Shown piece after piece: positions 15,511-27,100 of a stretch of 48,012 nt of DNA. The stretch's first letter is position 1; each line of letters opens with the position of its first letter. The notes under the pieces were generated by a model. It had not been told where the DNA came from. It did not search any database and saw nothing but the letters and a program-made list of their open reading frames with translations. The position numbers and the translations under genes were made by a program. The DNA is from Clostridia bacterium (GTDB lineage: Bacteria; Bacillota; Clostridia; Oscillospirales; Acutalibacteraceae), in NCBI GenBank assembly GCA_017517865.1, contig JAFWYB010000016.1:1-48012 (forward strand), read 5' to 3'.

Positions 15511-15889
15511 CGTTTTGAGCTAATTTTATAGGTATACCCAAAACTCAATTTCAGCCTTTTTTCTACCGTGGTAAACAACTGCTTTTTTATTCAAATACGC
15601 TCCTTCCACAAGAACTGCAGAACATATGTTCGTAAAAAATATGTAAGCTCAGACAACAAAAAAGTAAAAAAACTCTTCATACAGCAAAAAAATTTTGATT
15701 CATAAAACTTAAATTCGTCCCTTTCATACAAGTGATAATTTTTTATTTCTACCTAAAATATGTGCAGATTGATCTGAAAAAACGACAAAAAGCTCCCCAT
15801 ACACCAAAAATTTGACGTATAGGGAGCTTGAATCGTTGAGTATATTCAGTTGTTTTTATGATGTTTTTCGGTATTGACAGTCAGTAAAA
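15511..15889. other. gene-free spacer between mobilization genes and the surface operon
   Basis: AT-rich, no credible gene. It contains a 13-bp hairpin with one mismatch (15790-15802 with 15817-15829) followed on the minus strand by a T run, probably a second terminator for the surface operon. A weaker related sequence lies near 15660-15700. Confidence 0.5.
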
Positions 15890-15924
15890 CACCCGGCCTG
15901 AGCTTATTGCTCAAGTCGGGTGTT
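15886..15924 (-). terminator. terminator of the surface-protein operon
   Basis: A 16-bp imperfect stem (15909-15924 with 15888-15903) followed by TTTT on the minus strand, 16 bases after the stop codon of the 1680-residue surface protein. Confidence 0.75.
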
Positions 15925-15939
15925 GCGTTAAAATGATAT

Positions 15940-18900
15940 TTAGATTATAAATGAGAAAATGAGAGATAAAATCTTCTTGATGAAGTCAAATATATTTGTG
16001 AAGATAATTTCAAAATCCACATGGTCTTCAGTTACTGGCTCATCAGGTTCAACTGTTTCGTTTGTTTCAGGTGTTGTTGCACCCTGCTCTGTTTCGTCTG
16101 TATCGGGTTCGACATTGAGTCCTGCAGACTGGTCAATAAGCATTACATATTCAATGTAATCTGCGTTTGTTGCAAGCTCTGCAACTGTTTTGGTCTGGTT
16201 AACATCATTGAGTTTAAGACCGGCACCGCTGAGCAAGTCAACATCAGCTTCATCAATCACGCCATCGTGGTTACAGTCGGCAGCAGTCCAGATTGCCTCA
16301 CCTACATCTTCTTCGTCAAGCAAACCTTTGGCGATAAGATTAACAAGAAATGCATCTTCGCCGTCGTACCATCCGTCACCGTTGACATCGCCGAATAGAA
16401 TAGTTTTATAAACATCCACAGTATTTCCATTGTACTGAACTCCGACAACTGAACCGCTGCCAAACCTCAAAGCCGAAGCAATAGCATAAAATTCTATGTC
16501 TTCGCTGACTGTTTCAAAATAACCATCAAGACTTTCGAGACCGGCTTTAAGCCCGTAGACATAGCCGTTGTTTTCAACTGCACCCGATTGTGGCACAACA
16601 TAAATCGGATCAATAAGTACAGCGGTGTTCTCAATTTTAAGTTCAACATCTTGCCAAGCCTCGTTGTATGTATCCTGTTGGGAATAAGCAAATGAAATAT
16701 CTGACACACAAATATCTATATTTGATGCAACGGCAAATTCAAGAACCAAAAGCTCTCCGTCTTTTGTAAGGTTAGCAGTGTTATTCCACACAATTTTAAA
16801 GCTACCGGATGCCCTGGAAATATTGTTATCCATTAATCCATCAGTTAGTATTTCGCCTCTACTGACTGAAATGGGAGTAAGTATGCTATCGTCATATTCA
16901 ACAGTAAGTCCAAATCCCATAATTCCGTTATTATACTTTATATAAACCGGAATTCTAACAGTACCACCTGCACTTGTTATTGCAAGGTCAGTTTCAAGTC
17001 TTGTTGTTTTGGGCAGCAGCTTATTGATAGAAACCACTGTACCGATATCATCGATATTCTCGGGAATAATGCAAGCAACTGTTACATCTGTTTCGCCCGA
17101 AGCAAACTCTGAAGCCTCAAAATATATGTTTAACACTACTTCATCCTGAACAATTTTTGTACCTGACCACTTCAGAGAATACTTTTTACCGGAATGAGTT
17201 AGTTCAACATTTCCATCAGGCAAACCGCTGCAAATAACCGTATTGGGCAACATAACATCTCTATCACACACAAGTTCAAATTTAAACTCTGTCACCCCAA
17301 GCATATTTTTAAGCTTGAGCGGAAGAATTATTCTATTTGATTCATCTGCAAAAGCATCCGCAAAAGCAATATACGGCACAGTTCCAACGCTTGAAATAAT
17401 CTGAATTTCAAACGGAGAAGTATTAAAGTAAACCGTGTTCCATTCTTCATCAAAACAGTCTGCTTCAATCGCCTTGATTTCCACTTTACTCAGCTGACTG
17501 GACACATCCTTAATAGCCTCAAACTCAACTGTGAAAAGCGTTCCGTCAGCAGTTATGTTTTTGGAAGCATAGAACACCACTTTGAGTGTTCCGCTTTCAA
17601 CAACACCGCCAATGCTGTCGTTGAGATTACCTGATGAGAGTATCTCTCCTGCTGAAACACTTACCGGAGCCAAAACAGCATCATCATAGCTTATTTCAAT
17701 GGCAAAACCCATAAAGCCTGTATTTTGCTCCACAATAAAAGGAATCGCCACGGTTTCTCCTGCTTGAACAGCAGCATGAGATGCTGTTATGGTCGGTTTA
17801 CCGTCGGCCTGCTTTTCATTTACCGTAATCGTGAAATCTGCGGTAACAGTAATTCCGTTTTCTGTATACGATACAGTAACAATCGCTGTTCCGGCCGCTT
17901 CCATATTACAGCTTATTGTGTAGCCGCTTGTAATAATCTTCGTACTTGAATCATTATAACTTGCCGTTAATTTCATTCCCGTCGTGTCAAAATCATCACC
18001 GATCGTATAGGTCGTTTTGTTCGGAGGGGCTGTAATTTCAATTGCTGTAATATCTTTTTCTTTTACAGTAACAAAAAATGTTGCGTATTTATCCCCGTAA
18101 TAAGCCTTGATGAGTTTTTTGCCAGGACTTGAAAATTGCTCAACAGAAAAATCAACAAATGATGTGGGAATTTTAACCTTTATCCCATTCTCATTCTCAG
18201 CCATAATTTCCAAGCCCTCTGTGTCCAAATATTCTCCAACAAAATATTCATTTTTGGTAATGGGATTGCTAATTTCGAGTTTGGTAACTGCAAAATCTAA
18301 AACTTCAATTTCAAAGGAACAACTGATTCCGTTAAACGAAACCGTAACTTCTTTAATTCCGGTTGTATTCATATCAGGCTGCGAAACTGTAAATCCGTCA
18401 TCAATCAGTATGCTTTCTCCATCTTCTGTGTAAACCAACAACGATAATCCGAATAAATCAAGTTTTTCAAATAAATAATAATTTGTTTTAATCGGCAATT
18501 CATTTACAGATAAAGTAAAGCTCTTAAACTTCGCATACAAGGTATGGCTTTGAGTTTGAGTCATTATCGTTGATTCGTTTATCTTTTCTCCATCGTTCTG
18601 ACCTGTATACCAACCTACAAACAGCATTTTATCTTTGTATGCTTGTGGCAGTTCGCTGTAAGTCTGACCATACTCAATATCTTTTTTAGAAAAAGAACAC
18701 TCTCCGTCATCAGAGTCGAAATTCACTGTAACAACTAACACATCCCATGATGCATAGAATGTCTGCGATTGAGTTATTTTAACAAGCGAGTCCTGTGTTA
18801 TATGATTACCTTGAGAATCAAACCAGCCAAGAAAATTATATCCAGTTCTTTTAGCAACAGGGAGTTTACCATAACAAGTATCAAAAACAACTGTTTTTTC

Positions 18901-20982
18901 AGTTATGTCGCACTCACCTTCGCCGGGATCAAACATAACCGTATATTCATTAGCTGACCATAATGCATAGAGATAATGATCACCGGAAACGGAAACTATT
19001 GATTCCTCCGTTATAAGTTCATTGTAAGACTGCGTTTTATACCAACCAAGAAATGTATAGCCGATACGTGTCGGAACAGGCAACTGTCCGTAGCAATCAT
19101 CAAATTCTATATTTTTATCTGATATATTGCACTCGCCTTCACCGGGATCAAAGCTTACAGTATATACATTCGGAGACCAAACCGCATAAAGCACTTGATC
19201 ATCAGTGATTTCAACAGTGGTTTGCTCGGTAATGATCGTTCCATTATTAACGGATGTATGCCATCCCTCAAAGGTATAACCATTTCTTGCCGGTATTGGC
19301 AAGGAGCCATAAAGACCAGAATAAATTACTGTTATGTCGTCAAAAACCTCATCCGATCCGTTTGAATCAAAGCTGACAGTAAACTTCGGACGCTCCCACT
19401 GAGCTAAAAGCGTCATGTCCTGAGAAAGATCATCTAACTCTCCCATTTTTTTACCGTCGCTTCCAGCAGTATACCAACCGCAAAAAACATAATTTTCTCT
19501 GTAAGGAACAGGGAGTCTTTCTGCCGTTTGGTAGTTCCATTGAGCATATAATTCCGTATTCTCGTCGTTTGCAAAGTTCGAATAAGAACAAAAGGCTGTT
19601 CCGCTCATATCCGGTGAAGAATTCCATTTTACAAATTCGGCATCATAAGCAAATGTGCTTTCAGCAACTTTGCCGCCATTTGCATCAAGGACAATTTCAA
19701 TCTGTTTTTGAGGAATCGTGCCAGTCAACGGATAAGTAACTCCGCTATATTTTGTTTGAGAACATAGCATCTGTTCTGATGCATCAGAATAATATGACAG
19801 TTGGTAAGTTTTTGCATCAAATGTTTTTGCTGTAGAATTTAACGCTGAATTACCACTGTCAATTGTAATCGAATCCCAATCATCCTTTGAGCCTGAATAA
19901 TAAACAGAGTTTAAAGAATCACAGTTTCCAAAAGCATTTGAACCGATACGTATAACATTGTTTGAAAAAGCAACAGTTTTCAATGCTTTACAACCATAAA
20001 ACATATATTCGCCAATTATAGAATATGTTTGTGGAAGAACTACAACTTCAAGTGAATCACACGAAATAAACGTATAACCGCCAAGATAAGTAACGCCTTC
20101 TTCTATTACAACTTTTTCAAGCGAAAAACAATTGGAAAAAATAGCCATTGAATTATTCAACTTGGCCAAAGTACCGGGCAAAGTTATCTCAGTAAGGGAT
20201 GTGCAATATTCAAACGCATAATCCTTAATTGAAATCAAGCCCTCAGGAAGAGTGATCGAAAGTAAATTTTGTGCAGATTTAAAAGCTCCATTTGAAATTA
20301 CGGTTACACTATTAGGAACTTTATAGCTTGTACGGGTATTTTTAAACGGATACTGAATAAGTTTAGTGATATTTTTATCAAATAAAACAGAATCCTTTGA
20401 AGCATAAAAACTATTTTCAGGGTCAACAATAATCTCAGCAAGTTTTTTACTATCGAAAGAACTTTCATCCAACGATGATACGCTTTTAGGCACAAAAAAA
20501 GAGGAAATATTAGTGCTTTCAAAGGCTTTCATACCAATAGTTTCTACTGTATCCGGAATTGTAATTTCAATTAAGCTTGTACCGCTGAACGCACAAGCAT
20601 CTATCAGGGTAAGGCTTTCAGGTAGATCCACTTGGGTTAAAGCGGTACATTCATAGCAAAAATATCTGCCTAAGGTGGTTACACGGTCATCAATATTAAC
20701 TTCATTGATCTCTGAGCGGTACGAATACCACGGAACAGAGCTTATTGAGGACCAATAGTCCATTTCTCCCGTACCGGAAATTGTTAGTACACCGGCACAT
20801 AACGTCCAAGTAAGGTCTTCACCGCAGGTGCCCGAATAAGTTGGGTTAGAGGTTGAATCCTGCTCTTCTTCAGCTGCAACAGCCGAAAACATTAGAGAAT
20901 TATTGCAGTTCAGCGGAACAGCCGAAAATATCACGGCAATCGAAAGCGCAAATGTTAAATATTTTAAAAGCTTATTTTTCAT
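15940..20982 (-). CDS. giant surface protein with LRR, InlB-type, Ig-like, cohesin and dockerin domains
   Basis: A 1680-residue exported protein. Domain order: signal peptide (1-37); BspA-type leucine-rich repeats (about 50-385); five or more Listeria/Bacteroides InlB-type repeats with G-Y-T-F-x-G-W and L-Y-A-x-W signatures (about 410-820); three Big_3-like Ig domains (about 820-1060); three cohesin-like domains (about 1062-1200, 1203-1325, 1326-1450), the first and third with N-D-S-I or N-N-I motifs; a dockerin-like pair of Ca2+ loops D-V-N-G-D-G and D-C-N-H-D-G (about 1527-1590); an acidic Thr/Glu/Pro linker; and a hydrophobic C-terminal tail. GGGAGGT at 20991-20997 sets the start. Carrying both cohesin and dockerin suggests a scaffold or adhesin that can chain with partners on the cell surface. 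No enzyme domain is visible. Confidence 0.88.
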   Translation of the reverse strand: MKNKLLKYLTFALSIAVIFSAVPLNCNNSLMFSAVAAEEEQDSTSNPTYSGTCGEDLTWTLCAGVLTISGTGEMDYWSSISSVPWYSYRSEINEVNIDDRVTTLGRYFCYECTALTQVDLPESLTLIDACAFSGTSLIEITIPDTVETIGMKAFESTNISSFFVPKSVSSLDESSFDSKKLAEIIVDPENSFYASKDSVLFDKNITKLIQYPFKNTRTSYKVPNSVTVISNGAFKSAQNLLSITLPEGLISIKDYAFEYCTSLTEITLPGTLAKLNNSMAIFSNCFSLEKVVIEEGVTYLGGYTFISCDSLEVVVLPQTYSIIGEYMFYGCKALKTVAFSNNVIRIGSNAFGNCDSLNSVYYSGSKDDWDSITIDSGNSALNSTAKTFDAKTYQLSYYSDASEQMLCSQTKYSGVTYPLTGTIPQKQIEIVLDANGGKVAESTFAYDAEFVKWNSSPDMSGTAFCSYSNFANDENTELYAQWNYQTAERLPVPYRENYVFCGWYTAGSDGKKMGELDDLSQDMTLLAQWERPKFTVSFDSNGSDEVFDDITVIYSGLYGSLPIPARNGYTFEGWHTSVNNGTIITEQTTVEITDDQVLYAVWSPNVYTVSFDPGEGECNISDKNIEFDDCYGQLPVPTRIGYTFLGWYKTQSYNELITEESIVSVSGDHYLYALWSANEYTVMFDPGEGECDITEKTVVFDTCYGKLPVAKRTGYNFLGWFDSQGNHITQDSLVKITQSQTFYASWDVLVVTVNFDSDDGECSFSKKDIEYGQTYSELPQAYKDKMLFVGWYTGQNDGEKINESTIMTQTQSHTLYAKFKSFTLSVNELPIKTNYYLFEKLDLFGLSLLVYTEDGESILIDDGFTVSQPDMNTTGIKEVTVSFNGISCSFEIEVLDFAVTKLEISNPITKNEYFVGEYLDTEGLEIMAENENGIKVKIPTSFVDFSVEQFSSPGKKLIKAYYGDKYATFFVTVKEKDITAIEITAPPNKTTYTIGDDFDTTGMKLTASYNDSSTKIITSGYTISCNMEAAGTAIVTVSYTENGITVTADFTITVNEKQADGKPTITASHAAVQAGETVAIPFIVEQNTGFMGFAIEISYDDAVLAPVSVSAGEILSSGNLNDSIGGVVESGTLKVVFYASKNITADGTLFTVEFEAIKDVSSQLSKVEIKAIEADCFDEEWNTVYFNTSPFEIQIISSVGTVPYIAFADAFADESNRIILPLKLKNMLGVTEFKFELVCDRDVMLPNTVICSGLPDGNVELTHSGKKYSLKWSGTKIVQDEVVLNIYFEASEFASGETDVTVACIIPENIDDIGTVVSINKLLPKTTRLETDLAITSAGGTVRIPVYIKYNNGIMGFGLTVEYDDSILTPISVSRGEILTDGLMDNNISRASGSFKIVWNNTANLTKDGELLVLEFAVASNIDICVSDISFAYSQQDTYNEAWQDVELKIENTAVLIDPIYVVPQSGAVENNGYVYGLKAGLESLDGYFETVSEDIEFYAIASALRFGSGSVVGVQYNGNTVDVYKTILFGDVNGDGWYDGEDAFLVNLIAKGLLDEEDVGEAIWTAADCNHDGVIDEADVDLLSGAGLKLNDVNQTKTVAELATNADYIEYVMLIDQSAGLNVEPDTDETEQGATTPETNETVEPDEPVTEDHVDFEIIFTNIFDFIKKILSLIFSFII

Positions 20983-21135
20983 TAAACATTACCTCCCGGT
21001 ATTAAAAATGCAACTGCACCGACACAGCTTGAAAGGTTTCTCTTTCAGACTATGTCGGTACAGGGGACAAAGAAACTCTTTGTCCCACATACCATATCCG
21101 ATAAGCCGAAAAGGGCTCTTCGGAACAATTTAAAT
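20983..21135 (-). other. structured intergenic leader between the two giant genes
   Basis: In the leftward RNA three hairpins follow each other: 21106-21123, a 9-bp stem at 21064-21086, and a 14-bp stem (21050-21063 with 21014-21027) topped by a second GAAAG/CTTTC stem. The last is followed by a T5 run near 21004-21008, just before the ribosome binding site. It could be an attenuator, a processing site or a riboswitch-like element setting the ratio of the two proteins. No known RNA family was recognised. Confidence 0.5.
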
Positions 21136-24100
21136 TCAGATAGTTTCTTTGCCTACAAGATATCTTGAAACCATCGATGCATCACGGTTGTTTATGTATC
21201 CGTCACCGTTTACATCAATTGCAACCATCTGTGCAAAATCTGCAGTTTCTTTTTCAACAAGATATCTTGTGATCATCGCAGCATCACGGTTGTTAACAAG
21301 TCCGTCACCTGTCATATCTCCGGTTACAACTACATTAACACTGTCGATAACTGTATCGCCGTCAGAGAAGCTGATTACCGTACCGGTACCTACAGCAGCA
21401 TCCTCATCAAGAACATTACCGTTGATATCTGTAAACACAAGGTCAGTGTTTGCGAACTGCTCTTTTACGCTTGCAACTGTACTAACAGTGTGCTTAACTC
21501 CTCTGAGCAGCTTGTTTTCAGCATCCAGAGTAAGTGTTGAGCCTATGTTCAGACAAAGCGATTCACTCGGATTTGCCGTGACAGTAATTACACATTCCGC
21601 GTATTCACCGGTAGCTTCGGCTACAACGCTGACTATTGCAATGCCTTCACCTATTGCTGTAACAACACCGTCATCAGTAACTGTAATGACAGAGGAATTA
21701 TCTGTATACCATTCAAGGTTCTTGTTAAGGCTATCTTCGGGAGTTACTGTTGCATTCAGCTGAACGGATGTGCCTGCCATCATATAATACTTACTTCTGT
21801 CAAGAGAAACAGTGCAATATTCATCCTGAGGCACATACACAGCTGTAACAATAAGGTTTTCGGTTGTAAATTCATAAGCATCAGTATCCCAGCCTATGAA
21901 GACATAACCATCTCTTCCTTCGGGTTCGGGAACTTCGGCATATTCGCCGTATGAAACCGTCTGTTCAGAAAGAACAGTTGAATCATAATCAACAAAAATC
22001 ACGTCAAAGGTATGTGCTGAATATTTTGGATAGAGATTAAGATCGCTTGTAACAGCTTGAGTTTCATAATCCCAGTATGTTGCAAATTCAGGGTCGGTAA
22101 AGAAGCCGAGAAAATCATAACCCTCATAATCGTAATCTCTCTTATCAATTTCAAGCATTTCGTTTGCAACTATTATCTGGGTCTGACTTCCAGATCCGAA
22201 AACCGAGTAATCGGGAATAATATTTACTATGAACATTTCGGGAATATGGTACTGATAAATTGCAGCTGTTTTTGTTTCTCTGGTTTCTTCAGCAGAGGGT
22301 TCACCAACAGTCCATTCAGACCATTTGAAAAGATTGAATATTTTCATTCTGTAACGGTACATCATATAGTCCGGAATGACATCAACATTTACAAGAGTCT
22401 GACTAAACCATTTTTCTCCGTTGAGAGCATAGTAAGGTGTCGTTGTTCCGCTGATGAAACCGCCAACAGAAAGCTTTGATTCACTGATATGCTCTTCCCA
22501 TTCGCCTTCAACACCTTCAACCTCTTCGGCTGAGTAAACTGCGGTTCCGTTTTCATCAAGATATTTAAAACGAACATACCTGTATCTTGACTCAGTTACC
22601 GGATCGGGCTGCCGTGTTTCGACCTCATATGCCAGTCCGTCAAATATGGGTTCTGTAAGGCTCCAGTCACTCCATTCACCAAATTCCGAGCCGTTGTTTG
22701 TCCAGCCTTCGTTTTCAAGCTGAAGAATATAGCTATAATCGGAGGTTTCAATTACATCCTTGCAACTGTATCCCTCGTCGGTGGTTATGGTGTAGGTTTC
22801 AGTATCGTTAAGAACATACTGCGGAATATCTGCATACTCCATCCAGTCACTTGTCATAACGCCTGCATTGACTGCGTAGTAGTTGTTCATAACTTCGCTG
22901 TCATTCTTCTCAAATGCGCAGGCATAGTATCTGAGCTCAACACTTCTGTCAATGGTAATCGGTCCTGCATATTCCTCGCCGCCCTCTTTGGGATCCGAAC
23001 CGTCAAGCGTGTAATAGATTATTGCATTTTCGGTTTCCGTTGTGAGTTCAACTGTCTGAGTCTCATAATACGTGCCATTTTCGAGGCTTGAAACAGGGTC
23101 AGCAACGGTTTCCTCAAAGACAAAGGTCGGATAGAAATTTACTGCTCCGCTTGTGTTTTCAAGACCGTTATCATAGCTGGTCCAATCAATGAAAACATAG
23201 TTATCCTTATCGGTTATATCAACCGCCGAAGGTGTTTCGCCATAGGGAACAATTTGTGTACTGACAAGGTTATTCTCATAATCATAAAAATTAACTTCAT
23301 AGGTCTTCTTTGCAAATTCAGCCGTAATAACCATATTGTCCTTAACAACTGTTTCGCCAAGAACAACATCACCCCACCGAACAAGGTCGTATCCGTCAAC
23401 CTCATCTGCTTCGGGCGGAACAAGGTAATCGCCGTATTCAAATGTTTTTGTTACAACCGTTTTATTGCTCCAGTCAACAAAAACAACTGTGTAGCTATTT
23501 TTGATATAACGAGCGGTAAGGTTAATATCGGAATCTATACAACTCAGATCGGAATCCCAGCCTACAAAGGTATAGCCCTCTTTTTCAGGGTTTGCAGGAG
23601 TTACTGCGGCCTCACCCTCAGTAACGGTCTGAGTTTCAATAACTGAACCATCGTCATTATAGAAAGTTACTGTATATTCAGGTTTGGGAGCTGAAATAGT
23701 GCCAATGGTGATGGCTTCTGTTGTTCCCTCAATACCTAAGGACATTGTGAAATCACCGGTTTTTATCGAAGGCTCTTCTCTGAGCTTAAAAGTAAAACTG
23801 TAAGATCCGTCCTCAGCGATAACCGTCTGGCCCACATATTCGCCAGTCCAGTCGGAAGCCTCATCAATCTTATAAATAAAGAGAGTCGCCTCTTCACCGG
23901 CAAGTGAGGCATCAAGAGTACCTGAAACCGTTCTGAATACGCCGTCTTTATTTTCTTCGGCAGCAAAACCGGTGTTCTTATATCTGTAAAGAGGTCTCGT
24001 ATTCACCTCACGATTTGATGTTGCAGATACAGGAGTGTCGCTCCAGTTGCTCCAGCCTCCCCACTTCCAGAAATAATAGGTGTAATAAGTATCTGTATAA

Positions 24101-27100
24101 TCATAGTGGGTGATGTGATAATCCTCTACTTGTCTGGTTTGCTGATTGTACCAATGAGTACAACCGCAACTGCATTTTGTGCTGCTGGTACTTCCGTATT
24201 TTGTTGCACCGCCAGCATTTGAAGTACCTGATATAGCATAGGGCTTATCCATCCATGCTGTTTCATGAAGGGTATACTTGTCATACTTAACAGGAGAAAC
24301 TGTGTACTGAGTTGGATGTCTGTAATGGTTATACTTATACTGAGTTTTATAAAAGGTTTCAGTCCATGTGCTCACTGTTCTTTTATGGGCATCCGTATTT
24401 ATTGCACCGACATAAGAGGTTGAACTGCCACGTGACGATGTGCTTGTTGTGTCGTAATGTGTCCAACCGGAAAGAGTTTTTGAGCTTGCGGTTGTAAACT
24501 GTTTATCGCGGTATTTATATTGAACCTTTGTTTCAATTTCATTATAAAGGTTGTCTGCCGGTTTGTTTTCTGACCAATCCGACCACTGGTCATGCAGGTC
24601 GATGGTGCAGCTCTTTGAAGAAGAAATCGGAACTGCATCCTTGAAGCTGTTTACAACATAAACCTCTGCAATAGAGGCGGGAGAATCGGCAGGAGTATAA
24701 ATACTCTTGGGATAATCACTGGTGCCACTTGCGAGACTGAATGCCTCCGATTCGGTTGTGGAAATGAGCTTGCCTTCTGCCGTTTTGATTGCAACAACAG
24801 CTCTACCGTTTGTAACAGCCTCCGTACACGAAACATTGAATGTAACATTATATCCGCCGGAAATAAGGTCGGCCTTAACGTTGGTAACCATTACGGGCAG
24901 TTCATCGTTACCCCACTTATAGGAAGCGGTAACAGTTAGATCGCGCTTTACCTTTGTCCATTCATCAGTATCCCAACCGACAAATACCCAACCGGTGGGA
25001 ATATTCTTGTCCTCGGGCTCAACGGCACTGCTACCATAATTAATACGCTGAGTACTGCCAAGCTGATTTCCGTCACGATCAATGAACTTAACATTGTATG
25101 TATTAATTTTATAGCCTGCGTGAATTGTAAGGTTGGTTGTAACCTTTTCATAGTTGCCTTCCCAGCCGGTAAATGTATAACCCTCTCTTGTGGGCGGATC
25201 AGGAGCTATAGCATTGGAGCCGTAGGCAACGCTTCTGGTTTCTGTTCTGCCATCCCAGTCAACAAAACTGACTGTAAGCGGTGCATGAGCAGTAAAGCTT
25301 GAAGAAGCAACGGATTCCACGCTGTATTTTTCGTTTACTGCGCAAACAGTAATATGATATTTACCTGCATTGCTGACGGTGAAGGAAACACTTCTGCCGG
25401 TAATACCTTCGGATGTATCAACTACCGTTCCGTTGCTATCCTTAAGATAGGCTGTGTATGTATCTGCATTAGCAACTGCGTTCCAGCTTGCTCCAACTAT
25501 TGCTCCTGTGGGAACATTCGCTTCACTTGTAAGCTTCACTGTGGGCGCATCGGGCTTTTTAACGGTTTCAAGTGCCCTTATCCAGGTTGCATATTTCAGG
25601 CATATCCAACCTGTTTTTCCGTTATAAACCGTCTTGCCCCAGCCGTTTGAGGAGATTTCCGTAACTTCAACCTCTGTGCTTCTGGGGATTGCGCTTGTGG
25701 CCAAAGAATAGCCCGAACCCGGTCCGGTGCGTATATTGAGATTATCCGCTGATGTTGTACGATATACACCGGTATTGTAGGTTGGAGCAGAAACAGTATT
25801 ATTAACCGGAGTTTTATCTGTTGAGGGCTTATTGTCAGGCTCAACAGGTTTAACAAGTTCGTCGGTCTTTTTCAATATAACTTTTAAAGCATCGATTATT
25901 TCTTCCGCTTGTGAAGTTTTATTTGGATCCACAACGCAGAAGCTTGCCTTTTCAACCACGATGTAATCCTTACTTCCGTCAAGCTTAACAGAAATTTCCA
26001 AGCGATAATTACCTTCACCAAGCGACTTGAAAGTCATTGCGTTGTCGATTATTCCGTTTTTACTCAGTGTACATATCTTTGAATTGTTAGTAAGATTACC
26101 GGTACATGCGGTTGAAGTAACAATACCAAACAAACTCGTTTTGTAGATTGTTGCTTTTACATCAACAATATTTTTTGTGTAAGATGTCAGCGTTCCTCTG
26201 ACAGAGAAAGTTTTTCCCTTTGTATGAGTTCTTCCGTCAAGTGCTGCAGCAACATTGTTATTATCGTGATAATTCGCCTCAAAAACAACGGGCTTAAGAG
26301 TCTGCTGTGGGTTTTTGCTCAGGTGTCCGGAATAAATCCAACCCTGAACACCCTTGTACTCGGTATAATACCACTTACTGCCGTGACCGTTATCGCCGAT
26401 GAAGCCGGTTACAACAAACTGCTGACCCTTCGAAACAGCAGCTTCAACCGCATTTTCAGCATCAGCAAACGGCTCTTTTTTCATATAGAAACCAGATTTA
26501 TTAGCGGTATATTGAGCATACTCGGATTCTTTTTGGGAGAGGTAGGGATCTCGATTATCAGTATATTCATCTTTAGAAAGATATCTCCAATTTGAATATA
26601 GCGGTTTTTTTATTTTTACACCTTCAGTAGGAACAAAAAATGCATCGTAAATATGCACTGGAGAATTTGCGCTTTTCAAATCCATACTTGTGAAAATTTC
26701 CATATGAATATGATTTCCTGTGCCGATACCTTTACAACCTTCTTGATAAAAAACTGTACCTTGAGGAATAACTGCACCTTCCCCCAAAGCAATAAGATTA
26801 TCAATATACCAATCGTGTCCAATCGTAATGTACATATGCTGTAATCGACCATCTGCATAATGTACAGGATCTTTACTTTTTAAAAAAATAGAATTTGAAG
26901 CTGTATCCCAATCAATGTCAGTGATAACACAAGTGAAGGGTGCATAAAAGCCATCTATTTCGCCATCTTTTCCAGTTAAATCGTTAGCATACCTGTAACG
27001 AGAAAATGCGCCCTCGCTATTATATTTTTTCCAAGTATGATTACCTGTACATTCACCTTGATTAATGTACATATATTCCATGGGGAAGATTGCATTTTCG

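Noticed and set aside
15201-15578. Overlapping open frames of 60 and 108 codons on opposite strands
   Set aside because: They run through the inverted repeats of the candidate oriT, lack ribosome binding sites, and their products (many Pro/Arg/Ser, no domain) look like translated non-coding DNA.
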